From contig JALOPA010000283.1 in the NCBI GenBank assembly GCA_025454125.1, positions 1-5,272 on the forward strand: a stretch of 5,272 bases of DNA, written 5' to 3'. The DNA comes from Thermodesulfobacteriota bacterium. Lineage in GTDB: Bacteria; Desulfobacterota; DSM-4660; Desulfatiglandales; HGW-15. This document shows positions 1 through 5,222 of the stretch, piece by piece; positions within the stretch are counted from its first letter, which is position 1; each line of letters opens with the position of its first letter. A program made the position numbers and the translations under genes. The notes under the pieces were generated by a model. It worked only from the letters and a program-made list of their open reading frames with translations, was not told the DNA's origin and did no database searches.

Positions 1-263
1 ACGCAGGCTCCGCTGAGCACATTGGCCACTCCCGGGCCGCTCGAAGCCAGGCACACACCGAGTTTACCGGTCAGTCTGGCGTAGGCGCCGGCCATGTGCG
101 CCGCAATGGACTCGTGGCGGGGCGTGATCATCTGCATCCCCATGTCCACACAGTTCTTGAAGAGCTGGGTATAGGTCCCGTCGATGATTCCGAAGAAGGT
201 CTCGACTCCTTCCTCTTTGAGCATTCGGGCGATGATGGCGCCGCCCGTGGTTTTATCCGTCAT
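1..263 (-). CDS. Thiamine pyrophosphate-dependent enzyme, acetolactate synthase-like (N-terminal part)
   Basis: This is the first 87 codons of a TPP-binding protein whose remainder lies beyond position 1. The visible part is the N-terminal pyrimidine-binding (Pyr) domain. It opens with a stretch typical of the family (GGAIIARMLKEEGVETFFGI). It contains the catalytic glutamate in PRHES (Glu51) that activates the cofactor, then AAHMAGAYARLTGKLGV and the conserved SSGPGVANVL loop (residues 74-83). The presence of Glu51 argues against glyoxylate carboligase, which has valine there, despite the nearby glxR scrap. The usual GVPGG turn reads GIIDG here, so this is not an orthodox biosynthetic acetolactate synthase. 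Decarboxylase, lyase or ligase activity on a 2-oxo acid is possible, and the substrate cannot be told from this part. The ATG at 263 is fixed by an ideal AAGGAGG six bases upstream. The RAYT element ends a few bases beyond that site. Confidence 0.87.
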   Translation of the reverse strand, partial: MTDKTTGGAIIARMLKEEGVETFFGIIDGTYTQLFKNCVDMGMQMITPRHESIAAHMAGAYARLTGKLGVCLASSGPGVANVLSGAC

Positions 264-269
264 GACTTT

Positions 270-276
270 CCTCCTT
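270..276 (-). promoter_or_regulatory. Shine-Dalgarno site of the TPP-enzyme gene
   Basis: The minus strand reads AAGGAGG, followed by six bases and the ATG. It is the only part of the gene's own upstream region left, because the terminal repeat of the RAYT element begins within about five bases of it. The native promoter or upstream coupling must therefore have been separated from the gene by the insertion. Confidence 0.85.
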
Positions 277-283
277 GGCCTAG

Positions 284-307
284 GGGACGTACATAATATT
301 ATAAGTT
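284..307 (+). repeat. Left terminal inverted repeat of the RAYT element
   Basis: GGGACGTACATAATAT followed by TATAAGTT. It matches the reverse complement of 1334-1357 at 23 of 24 positions; the difference is T300 against G1341. It contains the perfect 10-base palindrome ATAATATTAT (293-302). The stop codon of the transposase (299-301) lies inside the repeat, so the end of the gene and the end of the element are fused. On the minus strand the repeat also reads TATAAT (298-303), pointing outward to the TPP gene. Confidence 0.85.
298..303 (-). promoter_or_regulatory. Possible outward -10 box (TATAAT) in the element end
   Basis: On the minus strand the left repeat contains a perfect TATAAT, 34 bases upstream of the TPP gene's ATG, which leaves room for a short leader carrying the AAGGAGG. 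No good -35 hexamer lies 15-19 bases upstream, and there is no extended TG. This is therefore a candidate only, arising from the palindromic AT-rich repeat. Confidence 0.3.
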
Positions 308-1300
308 TCGGGTCTCAAGCAGCTTCCAGCCGTGCTGTGCTGCGAGCTGTTCACCTCTGCGGACCGCCAGACTGATGGCGGGTTGCGTCATCCTGAGTCG
401 CTCCGCCAGAGATTGCTGGGTCACCCCCAATTCCTCTGTTGCCCAATAACATAAGAGACCATGGGCCCGCACCGTTTTTCTTTCCTTCCCTTTGCGGAAG
501 ACGTCTTCAGGCTTCATCCCCAACAATTCCCCCACTCGAACAGCGACTTTTTTCAGATCAACCCCTTGCGCTTTCAACCGATACCTCCGCTCGTATCGCT
601 CGTTCGCTTCGGCTAAAACCTCCTCAACAAAATCGCTTTTCCCCAGTATCCTTTCGTCCCCTTTTCTATATTCGCCGGACTTCCCCATCGCTTTGAGTTC
701 GTCCCACCCTCCATAACTCCTCACGAGGCCCCCTCCTACGAGGTCATTTCTTCTCCCTTGGGCTACTCCCTCCTGCACGAATTCCCTGTACTTTCTTCGC
801 GCTATGCCTTCTTTAGTATGAAATAACCCCAAAACGCACTCTGCTCTTTTTCTCCCTAATATTCCTCTATGCCCGCAGTAAGGATAACGGCATAACTCGG
901 CATAGTCTTCAACCAATCCTGCCCGCAGGGGATTGAGATGAATGTATCGGACGAGTTCCCGAAGGTAAGCATCCTCCTGGCAAAGGATCGACTTGTACCT
1001 GTTCTGGAAAAGATGCCCGTGACGCCTGTGGCGCAAATTGAAGGTAACCGCATAACCCGTCAAAAGCCTGCGCATCAGAGCAGAGATTGGAGCAGTTCCT
1101 GTTCTCAGGAGGAGGTGAAAGTGATTGGGGAGGAGAGCCCAGGCATAGCAGGTTGTTTTTGTTCGATCGAGATTGGCTGCAAGCCTCTGCAAGAAGTCAT
1201 CGCGGTCATCATCATCGAGGAAGATTTTGCTCCGGTCAATCCCACGACCGATGACGTGGTGAAGGGCTCCAGGGACATCGATTCTTGATTTTCTAGGCAT
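299..1300 (-). CDS. RAYT-type Y1 (HUH) transposase with C-terminal helix-turn-helix
   Basis: This 333-residue single-strand DNA endonuclease/transposase belongs to the IS200/IS605-like TnpA-REP group (Transposase_17/Y1_Tnp fold). The N-terminus, MPRKSRIDVPGALHHVIGRG, is the family signature. The metal-binding HUH motif is NHFHLLL (His60, His62), and the catalytic tyrosine is Tyr119 in RELVRYIHLNPLRAG. HLFQNRYKS at 97-104 is the conserved strand before it. Residues of about 245-320 form an added domain resembling the DnaA C-terminal helix-turn-helix: DVFRKGKERKTVRAHGLL, then GVTQQSLAERLRMTQPAIS. It probably binds the element ends. The enzyme would nick and rejoin single-stranded DNA at the terminal repeats. 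The ATG fits the family N-terminus, but no Shine-Dalgarno sequence precedes it. The gene is complete, with no frameshift. Simpler IS200 TnpA proteins are about half this length. Confidence 0.93.
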   Translation of the reverse strand: MPRKSRIDVPGALHHVIGRGIDRSKIFLDDDDRDDFLQRLAANLDRTKTTCYAWALLPNHFHLLLRTGTAPISALMRRLLTGYAVTFNLRHRRHGHLFQNRYKSILCQEDAYLRELVRYIHLNPLRAGLVEDYAELCRYPYCGHRGILGRKRAECVLGLFHTKEGIARRKYREFVQEGVAQGRRNDLVGGGLVRSYGGWDELKAMGKSGEYRKGDERILGKSDFVEEVLAEANERYERRYRLKAQGVDLKKVAVRVGELLGMKPEDVFRKGKERKTVRAHGLLCYWATEELGVTQQSLAERLRMTQPAISLAVRRGEQLAAQHGWKLLETRNL

Positions 1301-1306
1301 GAGAGC

Positions 1307-1335
1307 TTCGTACCAGAAGGAGAAGATTGAGTCAA
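1307..1335 (-). promoter_or_regulatory. Possible transposase promoter giving a leaderless mRNA
   Basis: The minus strand reads TTGACT (1335-1330), a 17-base spacer, then TACGAA (1312-1307). The -35 matches the consensus TTGACA at five of six positions, while the -10 is poor (three of six). The -10 ends six bases before the ATG, so transcription would begin at or next to the A of the start codon. This would fit the absence of a Shine-Dalgarno site. The -35 lies at the inner edge of the terminal repeat. Confidence 0.3.
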
Positions 1336-1357
1336 CTTATGATATTATGTACGTCCC
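1334..1357 (-). repeat. Right terminal inverted repeat of the RAYT element
   Basis: The minus strand reads GGGACGTACATAATAT followed by CATAAGTT, the inverted copy of 284-307 with one substitution. That substitution turns the internal palindrome into ATAATATCAT, in which a G-T wobble would still allow pairing in single-stranded DNA. The repeat lies 34 bases upstream of the transposase start codon. Its inner edge provides the TTGAC of a possible -35 box. Confidence 0.85.
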
Positions 1358-1496
1358 TTAGCCGATGATCTGGTTAGCCACCTTGCAGGTCTGGCCGTCT
1401 CCGGTGCCGCCCACCAGGGTGATGTTCTTACCCATGAGTTCAAACAGGGGTCTCACCCGATCAAAGACCTCGGGCTTTCCGCCGACCATGGCGGTA
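1358..1496 (-). pseudogene. Fragment of tartronate-semialdehyde reductase (GlxR/GarR family)
   Basis: About 45 codons encode an internal piece of a 2-hydroxy-3-oxopropionate reductase of the beta-hydroxyacid dehydrogenase superfamily. It runs from TAMVGGKPEVFDRVRPLFEL through MGKNITLVGGTGDGQTCKVA to NQIIG. The segment GDGQTCKVANQII is the conserved hinge containing the catalytic lysine (KVANQ), normally followed by VALN and the C-terminal helical domain. Here the frame hits a TAA (1360-1358) supplied by the end of the RAYT element. The N-terminal NAD-binding Rossmann domain is missing too: the homology starts near the amidohydrolase stop codon, and the frame is closed by a stop at 1523-1525. 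Full-length family members have about 290-300 residues, so both halves are lost and the fragment cannot be active. Its missing C-terminal half does not reappear on the other side of the element. Confidence 0.85.
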
Positions 1497-2690
1497 TCAG
1501 GAAAAGACCTGATTTCCTCGCTTTAGAAAAGCCCCGCCCTTCATCACCCCCCAGGGATTTTCAAGCATGTGCAGGCCCTCTTCAGGGTTGCCGGTGAGAA
1601 CGATCAGGTCGGCCCGTTTGCCCTGTTCGATCGATCCCATAAGGTGCCCCAGTCCCAGGGCTTCGGCATTCATGAGCGTGGAAAGGCGAAGAACTTCCAA
1701 CGGACCCAGTCCCAAACGCGCCATCGCTTTCATCTCCGCAAAGAGAGCCGGGTGAGGAGCCTCAGGGGAGCCGGCGTCGGAGCCGGCGAGGATTTTCACT
1801 CCCTCCTGAATGGCCCTGGAAAAGCAGCGTCGATGAGTGTCCACAACCCGTTTCGCCTTCTCTTTTGCATAGGCCGGTGCGTTTCCTTCGGCGATCTTCT
1901 GATAGATGAAAAGGGTGGGGGTCAAGTAGGTCCCCTGTTCGGCCATGGCCCTGAGGATTGCTTCCGAAGCGAAGATTCCGTGCTCTATGGTGTCGCACCC
2001 TGCGAGCACTGAATTTTCTACGCCCTCTGCCCCGAGGGCATGGGAAGCGACACGAAGTCCGAGTCGATGGGCTTCCTGGCATATGGCTTTCAGTTCGTCA
2101 CGGGTGAGCTCCGAGGTCCCCACCGCTTCCCCCTCGGTGCGACCATAGACGCCGCCCGTGGCCGACACTTTGATGACCTTCGCCCCCTTCTCCGCCTGTT
2201 GCCGGACCCTCTTCACGGCTTCCCAGGGTCCGTCTACGCCGATCCCCCAGAAGGGATCATGGCCTCCGGTCATGATGAGGGTTTGGCCCGCTGCAACGAT
2301 TCTCGGCCCCACGGCAATCCCCTTGTGGATGGCCTCGGAAAGCACGAGGCTCAGGTCGGCGACGGCCCCCAGATCGCGCACAGTCGTAATTCCAGAAAGA
2401 ACAGTCTCACGGGCATGTCGGGCCATCCGCAGAAGGGTCAGCTCATGGGATTCCGACGTGAGCGTAAGCGCCGGATCCCGGCTTCCGTCCCAGCAGAGAT
2501 GCACGTGCATGTCGATCAGCCCGGGCAACACATAAAAGCCGTCCAGGTCAATCACGAGGTCGGAGCCCAGCGGATCCAGGTGATCAGCGATAAGGGAGAT
2601 GCACTCCCCTTCGATCAGCAAATCCTTGGGGACAAACCCGAGTCCGCCCACGGAGTCCAGACAGGCGGCACGTTTCAAGAGCAGTCGCAT
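1497..2690 (-). CDS. Metal-dependent amidohydrolase (imidazolonepropionase/prolidase-like)
   Basis: A 397-residue cytosolic TIM-barrel hydrolase of the COG1228-type amidohydrolase family, whose members cleave cyclic amides, dipeptides or N-acyl amino acids. The expected metal-site residues are visible: HVH after PGLID (His62, His64), a candidate carboxylated lysine in VIKVSATGG (Lys174), ASHALG (His217), IEHG (His237) and GSDAG (Asp305). The family's closing signature GSIEQGKRADLIVL is at 352-365. The length is normal. The ATG at 2690 is preferred because GAGGAG stands six bases upstream. A GTG at 2723 would add 11 residues but has no better ribosome site, and the next residues MRLLLKRAACL fit the usual beginning of the family. 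The true substrate cannot be named. The stop codon lies exactly at the join with the glxR scrap, so the last few residues (RGNQVFS) may not be original. Confidence 0.9.
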   Translation of the reverse strand: MRLLLKRAACLDSVGGLGFVPKDLLIEGECISLIADHLDPLGSDLVIDLDGFYVLPGLIDMHVHLCWDGSRDPALTLTSESHELTLLRMARHARETVLSGITTVRDLGAVADLSLVLSEAIHKGIAVGPRIVAAGQTLIMTGGHDPFWGIGVDGPWEAVKRVRQQAEKGAKVIKVSATGGVYGRTEGEAVGTSELTRDELKAICQEAHRLGLRVASHALGAEGVENSVLAGCDTIEHGIFASEAILRAMAEQGTYLTPTLFIYQKIAEGNAPAYAKEKAKRVVDTHRRCFSRAIQEGVKILAGSDAGSPEAPHPALFAEMKAMARLGLGPLEVLRLSTLMNAEALGLGHLMGSIEQGKRADLIVLTGNPEEGLHMLENPWGVMKGGAFLKRGNQVFS

Positions 2691-2696
2691 GGGGAT

Positions 2697-2702
2697 CTCC
2701 TC
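2697..2702 (-). promoter_or_regulatory. Shine-Dalgarno site deciding the amidohydrolase start
   Basis: GAGGAG on the minus strand, six bases before the ATG at 2690-2688. It lies inside the reading frame of the longer GTG-initiated version, which makes the internal ATG the more likely start. Confidence 0.75.
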
Positions 2703-2820
2703 AGAAAATTGTTCTTCTCTCACTCTTTCGCAACGGCAGCGCCGGTTGACGGAGGAGGCAGGATCGGATCAGCTCAAGTTCCCGGCTTTCACCGTAGCGG
2801 CAGAACCCGTTTTCCAAGTG

Positions 2821-4098
2821 CTACCAGCACCTCATGGAGTCGAGGAAGAGCTGTTTGAGTGTATCTGCATCGATCGGTCGGGGCGACAGCTTGGTGACCC
2901 GGTGCTGGGGGAGTGTTCCGGCCACCAGTTCGTCCACGTCGCCCGGCCCGAATCCTACCGCGCTGAGACCGTTGGGCATGCCGATCCTGCGCATGAGTTC
3001 GGCAATGGTGCCTGCCAGGAGTTCTCCCGCCCTTTCCGGGGCAACACCGGCGGTGTTCCCACCCATCAGTCCTGCTGCGTACAAGTGCAGCTGCGGGTTG
3101 GCCGGTGCCGTGAAGCGAAACACGGCCGGTGCGTGCAGCGCCACGGCCATGCCGTGCGGCACGATGGGATGCCCCGGCGGGTACCCTTCAGGCACATAAT
3201 TCCGCACCATGCCCGACACAGGGTAAGACATGCCGTGGGGCAGATGAACGCCCGCGTTCCCGAAACCGATACCGGCAAAGCTCGCCGCCAGCAGCATCTG
3301 CCCTCTCGCCTCCTCGTCCGAAGGATTTTCAACGGCCCGCACGAGGTTCTTAGCGATCATTTCAATGGACCTTGAAGCCCAGATGGAACTGATGGGGTTG
3401 GCTCCCTGGTAAGCCGGCCGCATCCTGGGGCTTTCAGGGGCGGGTCGCTGGTGATACGGCAGGGCGGTGAGGGACTCCAGCGCATGGCTCAACACATCCA
3501 GGCCCGTGCAGGCCGCCGCCATCCGCGGGAGGGTGCGCGTGTTGTCGGGGTCCACGATGCCCATCACCGGCCGCAGGGCCCGATGGGCAATGCCGGTCTT
3601 GGCATGCATTTCCAGAAGATCGAAAATGGCGACACCGGTGGTCTCGCTCCCCGTCCCTGCTGTGGTCGGGATCGCGATCATGGGCTTCAAGCGGCCGGGC
3701 ACCGGCCGGCCCTGGCCTATGGGCGCGTTGACGTACGTCAGAAGATCGGCCGGATAGGTGGCATAGAGATTGGCCGCCTTGGCCGTGTCCATGCTGGAGC
3801 CGCCTCCCACAGCGACATACCCGTCGAACTTCCCGTCCTTTGCAAAACGGATCGCCTCCTTCAAAGAGAGGTCCGTGGGCTCCACGCTCGACTGGTCGAA
3901 GAGAACCGCATCGATGCCTGCATGGCGCAGCGAATCGAGCGTTACAGCCACCGATTGGCTCTTCGTGAGCTTGGGGTCGGTCACGACCATCACGCATCGG
4001 GTCCCCAGTTCCTTCATGTCGTGCCCCACCTCGCGGGTCACCCCGGGGCCGTACTTGATGCTGGACGTATCCATGGTAAAAGCCGTCTCAAAAGCCAT
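2821..4098 (-). CDS. Hydroxyacid-oxoacid transhydrogenase (iron-type alcohol dehydrogenase, ADHFE1-like)
   Basis: A 425-residue protein of the iron-containing (group III) alcohol dehydrogenase family. Throughout its length it resembles animal ADHFE1/HOT more than ordinary butanol or lactaldehyde dehydrogenases. Recognisable blocks include IKYGPGVTREVG, VEPTD, FDGYVAVGGGSSMDTAKAAN (91-110), IPTTAGTGSETTGVAIFD, RPAYQGANPISSIWA, FAGIGFGNAGVHLPHGMSYP (274-293) and GTLPQHRVTKLSPRP (394-408). Likely metal ligands are Asp201, His205, His288 and His315. The known HOT reaction couples oxidation of 4-hydroxybutyrate (or a similar hydroxy acid) to reduction of 2-oxoglutarate, giving succinate semialdehyde and D-2-hydroxyglutarate with tightly bound NAD. 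An NAD-dependent dehydrogenase role is the alternative. The start is supported by AAGGAGG (4112-4106), seven bases from the ATG. The amidohydrolase follows after 130 bases with no evident terminator, so co-transcription is plausible. The gene is GC-rich, and long open frames on the other strand are artefacts of that. Confidence 0.92.
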   Translation of the reverse strand: MAFETAFTMDTSSIKYGPGVTREVGHDMKELGTRCVMVVTDPKLTKSQSVAVTLDSLRHAGIDAVLFDQSSVEPTDLSLKEAIRFAKDGKFDGYVAVGGGSSMDTAKAANLYATYPADLLTYVNAPIGQGRPVPGRLKPMIAIPTTAGTGSETTGVAIFDLLEMHAKTGIAHRALRPVMGIVDPDNTRTLPRMAAACTGLDVLSHALESLTALPYHQRPAPESPRMRPAYQGANPISSIWASRSIEMIAKNLVRAVENPSDEEARGQMLLAASFAGIGFGNAGVHLPHGMSYPVSGMVRNYVPEGYPPGHPIVPHGMAVALHAPAVFRFTAPANPQLHLYAAGLMGGNTAGVAPERAGELLAGTIAELMRRIGMPNGLSAVGFGPGDVDELVAGTLPQHRVTKLSPRPIDADTLKQLFLDSMRCW

Positions 4099-4209
4099 GA
4101 TGCTCCCTCCTTGAATTGTCCCTCAACCCCCTCGATGCTCCAGTCCATACTCAATCCCCGCCAAAAAGTCCATGGCAGTTGTGGGGTCGCTGCTTTTTGA
4201 GGATCAGAA

Positions 4210-4866
4210 CTATTCAGCCTTATCAATGGCCTCTCTGACCCTGCATTTCAAGGCAACCAGGATGTAGAGCTTGGGCTCGTCTATGAACGTTTCTATTTCA
4301 AAACCAAGGGGTAAGAACAGCCTCTGAGCCTCCTGCTTTTCCGGGAAGGGGTCAAGAGGGAAGGAGGCCCTTTCGCGCATCGAACGAGTGAAGGATTTCC
4401 CCAGAGGATGACTGATCACCATGCGGCCGCGAGGTTTCATCATTCTGCTGAGGTTGCTGAAGGCCCCTAGCTTGTCAATAATATTCCCGTAACAGGCATT
4501 GATGAAAACCACGTCAAGGCTGCCGGCGGGCAACCTCAGATCTCGGACATCAGCGACGATCGCCTCTACTTCCGGATACTTCTTGTTCTTCAACTGCTCA
4601 AGCATGGCCTCTGAGAGGTCACAGGCATAAATCCACCTGGGCGCGTACTTCTTGATAATGGGGATCAAGATTCCCGTCCCAGATCCGACATCAAGGACCG
4701 TATCCCCTTTCTTGATCTTGCCGTGTTCCACGATTTTCTCAAGACGTTCAGGCACGCCCTCGGGCAACGGCGGCTCAAAGAGGTGGTAGAGTTTGTCAAA
4801 AGTTTCCCGCTGGAGCCTGTTGACCCTCTTGATTTCTTCTTCGCTGACTTTCTTAAAGGGGGGCAT
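4210..4866 (-). CDS. Class I SAM-dependent methyltransferase
   Basis: A 218-residue protein with the Rossmann-like methyltransferase fold (Methyltransf_11/25 type). Motif I is TVLDVGSGTGI (56-66). The acidic residue of motif II is Asp83 in YACDLSEAML, which would bind the SAM ribose. VADVRDL (104-110) is motif III, and LDVVFINACYGNI (117-129) is motif IV. An amphipathic N-terminal lid, RVNRLQRETFDKLYHLFEPP, comes first. A late segment, LFLPLGFEIETFIDEPKLYILVALK, forms the last strands. The acceptor is unknown; nothing ties it to ubiquinone/menaquinone or any particular metabolite. The ATG has only a modest Shine-Dalgarno (AAAAGGTG) four bases upstream. The gene seems less GC-rich than the dehydrogenase that follows 111 bases later, so the two need not be one operon. 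No membrane segment or signal peptide is visible. Confidence 0.88.
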   Translation of the reverse strand: MPPFKKVSEEEIKRVNRLQRETFDKLYHLFEPPLPEGVPERLEKIVEHGKIKKGDTVLDVGSGTGILIPIIKKYAPRWIYACDLSEAMLEQLKNKKYPEVEAIVADVRDLRLPAGSLDVVFINACYGNIIDKLGAFSNLSRMMKPRGRMVISHPLGKSFTRSMRERASFPLDPFPEKQEAQRLFLPLGFEIETFIDEPKLYILVALKCRVREAIDKAE

Positions 4867-5103
4867 AGCACCTTTTCATCATAGGGCCATAATCTCGATA
4901 CCACTACGATGACATGTGCCCTGGTTTTGTGCAAGTAAGAAGGCGCAGAGTTGCTTACAGGAAACCACTGGTTTAGGAATAGGGTATCTTGCAGCGTTGC
5001 CGACCAAGCGGAATAGCTGACCCAGGTTTCACATGATCGCCCGAAAGGCTCCACCAAGGGGTTATACCGAATAGAGGGTCCTCGATGCCCGCTTTCGCCT
5101 GGC
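4867..5103. other. Non-coding stretch upstream of the methyltransferase
   Basis: I see no gene here on either strand. The one long minus-strand frame that crosses it (to 5147) continues into the methyltransferase out of frame and has no recognisable motif. There is no clear sigma-70 promoter for the methyltransferase and no hairpin followed by a T-run. It may contain decayed sequence continuous with the serine hydrolase remnant beyond it. Confidence 0.5.
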
Positions 5104-5205
5104 CTACTTGTCGGGGATGGCTGCGGTGACACGGGAAAGAAAGTCATTCATGTCCCAGGCGCCGCGGAAGGAGGTCGCGCCAAACCGGACGATGACCAGT
5201 TTTTT
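5104..5205 (-). pseudogene. C-terminal remnant of a beta-lactamase-family serine hydrolase
   Basis: Thirty-three codons, closed by an upstream in-frame TAG (5208-5206) and ending in TAG, encode KKLVIVRFGATSFRGAWDMN followed by DFLSRVTAAIPDK. This matches the usual last strand and last helix of class C beta-lactamase-like serine hydrolases (PF00144), where a pattern like LVVVRLG, a GWDM-type segment and a final helix ending in LAAIP are common. The catalytic SxxK and YxN portions are not present in the window. A run of six A residues lies exactly at the upstream edge, so a frameshift or an older deletion could explain the break. I find no matching hydrolase sequence in the other frames further upstream. 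It is not functional as it stands. Confidence 0.6.
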
Positions 5206-5222
5206 CTACCGAGAAATCCGCC

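Larger units (their letters stand above)
281..1360 (-). mobile_element. RAYT / IS200-like element with terminal inverted repeats
   Basis: This is a unit of about 1.08 kb with one intact transposase gene (299-1300), bounded by inverted copies of a 24-base sequence (284-307 and 1334-1357, one mismatch). The outermost bases are TAGGGGACG at the left and, read inward on the minus strand, TAAGGGACG at the right. The outer ends are uncertain by a few bases because the adjoining GGC on both sides could be part of the repeat. Alternatively, the GCC present just outside both ends could be a 3-base target duplication, although Y1 transposases are not known to make one. The element separates a truncated glxR fragment from the TPP gene. 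Inside it, the base composition looks more AT-rich than in the dehydrogenase gene upstream, consistent with acquisition. The intact reading frame and near-identical ends suggest a fairly recent arrival. Confidence 0.75.

Noticed and set aside
1..263. Glyoxylate carboligase (gcl) as the identity of the TPP enzyme, suggested by the adjacent glxR fragment.
   Set aside because: Glyoxylate carboligase has valine at the position of the catalytic glutamate, whereas this protein has PRHES with Glu51, and the rest of the N-terminus does not match.
3729..3740. Perfect 12-base palindrome TGACGTACGTCA, sharing GACGTAC with the RAYT terminal repeat.
   Set aside because: It lies inside the conserved dehydrogenase coding sequence (LTYVNAP), where codon choice explains it, and the similarity to the repeat is only seven bases.
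4162..4199. Inverted repeat CAAAAAG...CTTTTTG with a GCAG/CTGC inner stem, between the methyltransferase and the dehydrogenase.
   Set aside because: The stem has a six-base one-sided bulge and no T-run follows it, so it does not qualify as an intrinsic terminator.
2040..4200. Long plus-strand open frames opposite the amidohydrolase and dehydrogenase.
   Set aside because: They are antisense to genes with clear catalytic motifs, have low-complexity Arg/His/Pro-rich products, and are expected from high GC at codon third positions.
4113..4209. Short minus-strand frame MDFLAGIEYGLEHRGG ahead of the dehydrogenase.
   Set aside because: Only 16 codons, no ribosome binding site and no family recognised; probably chance.
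4665..5147. 160-codon minus-strand frame overlapping the methyltransferase start.
   Set aside because: It overlaps the real methyltransferase in another frame, its product has no recognisable domain, and no ribosome site supports it.
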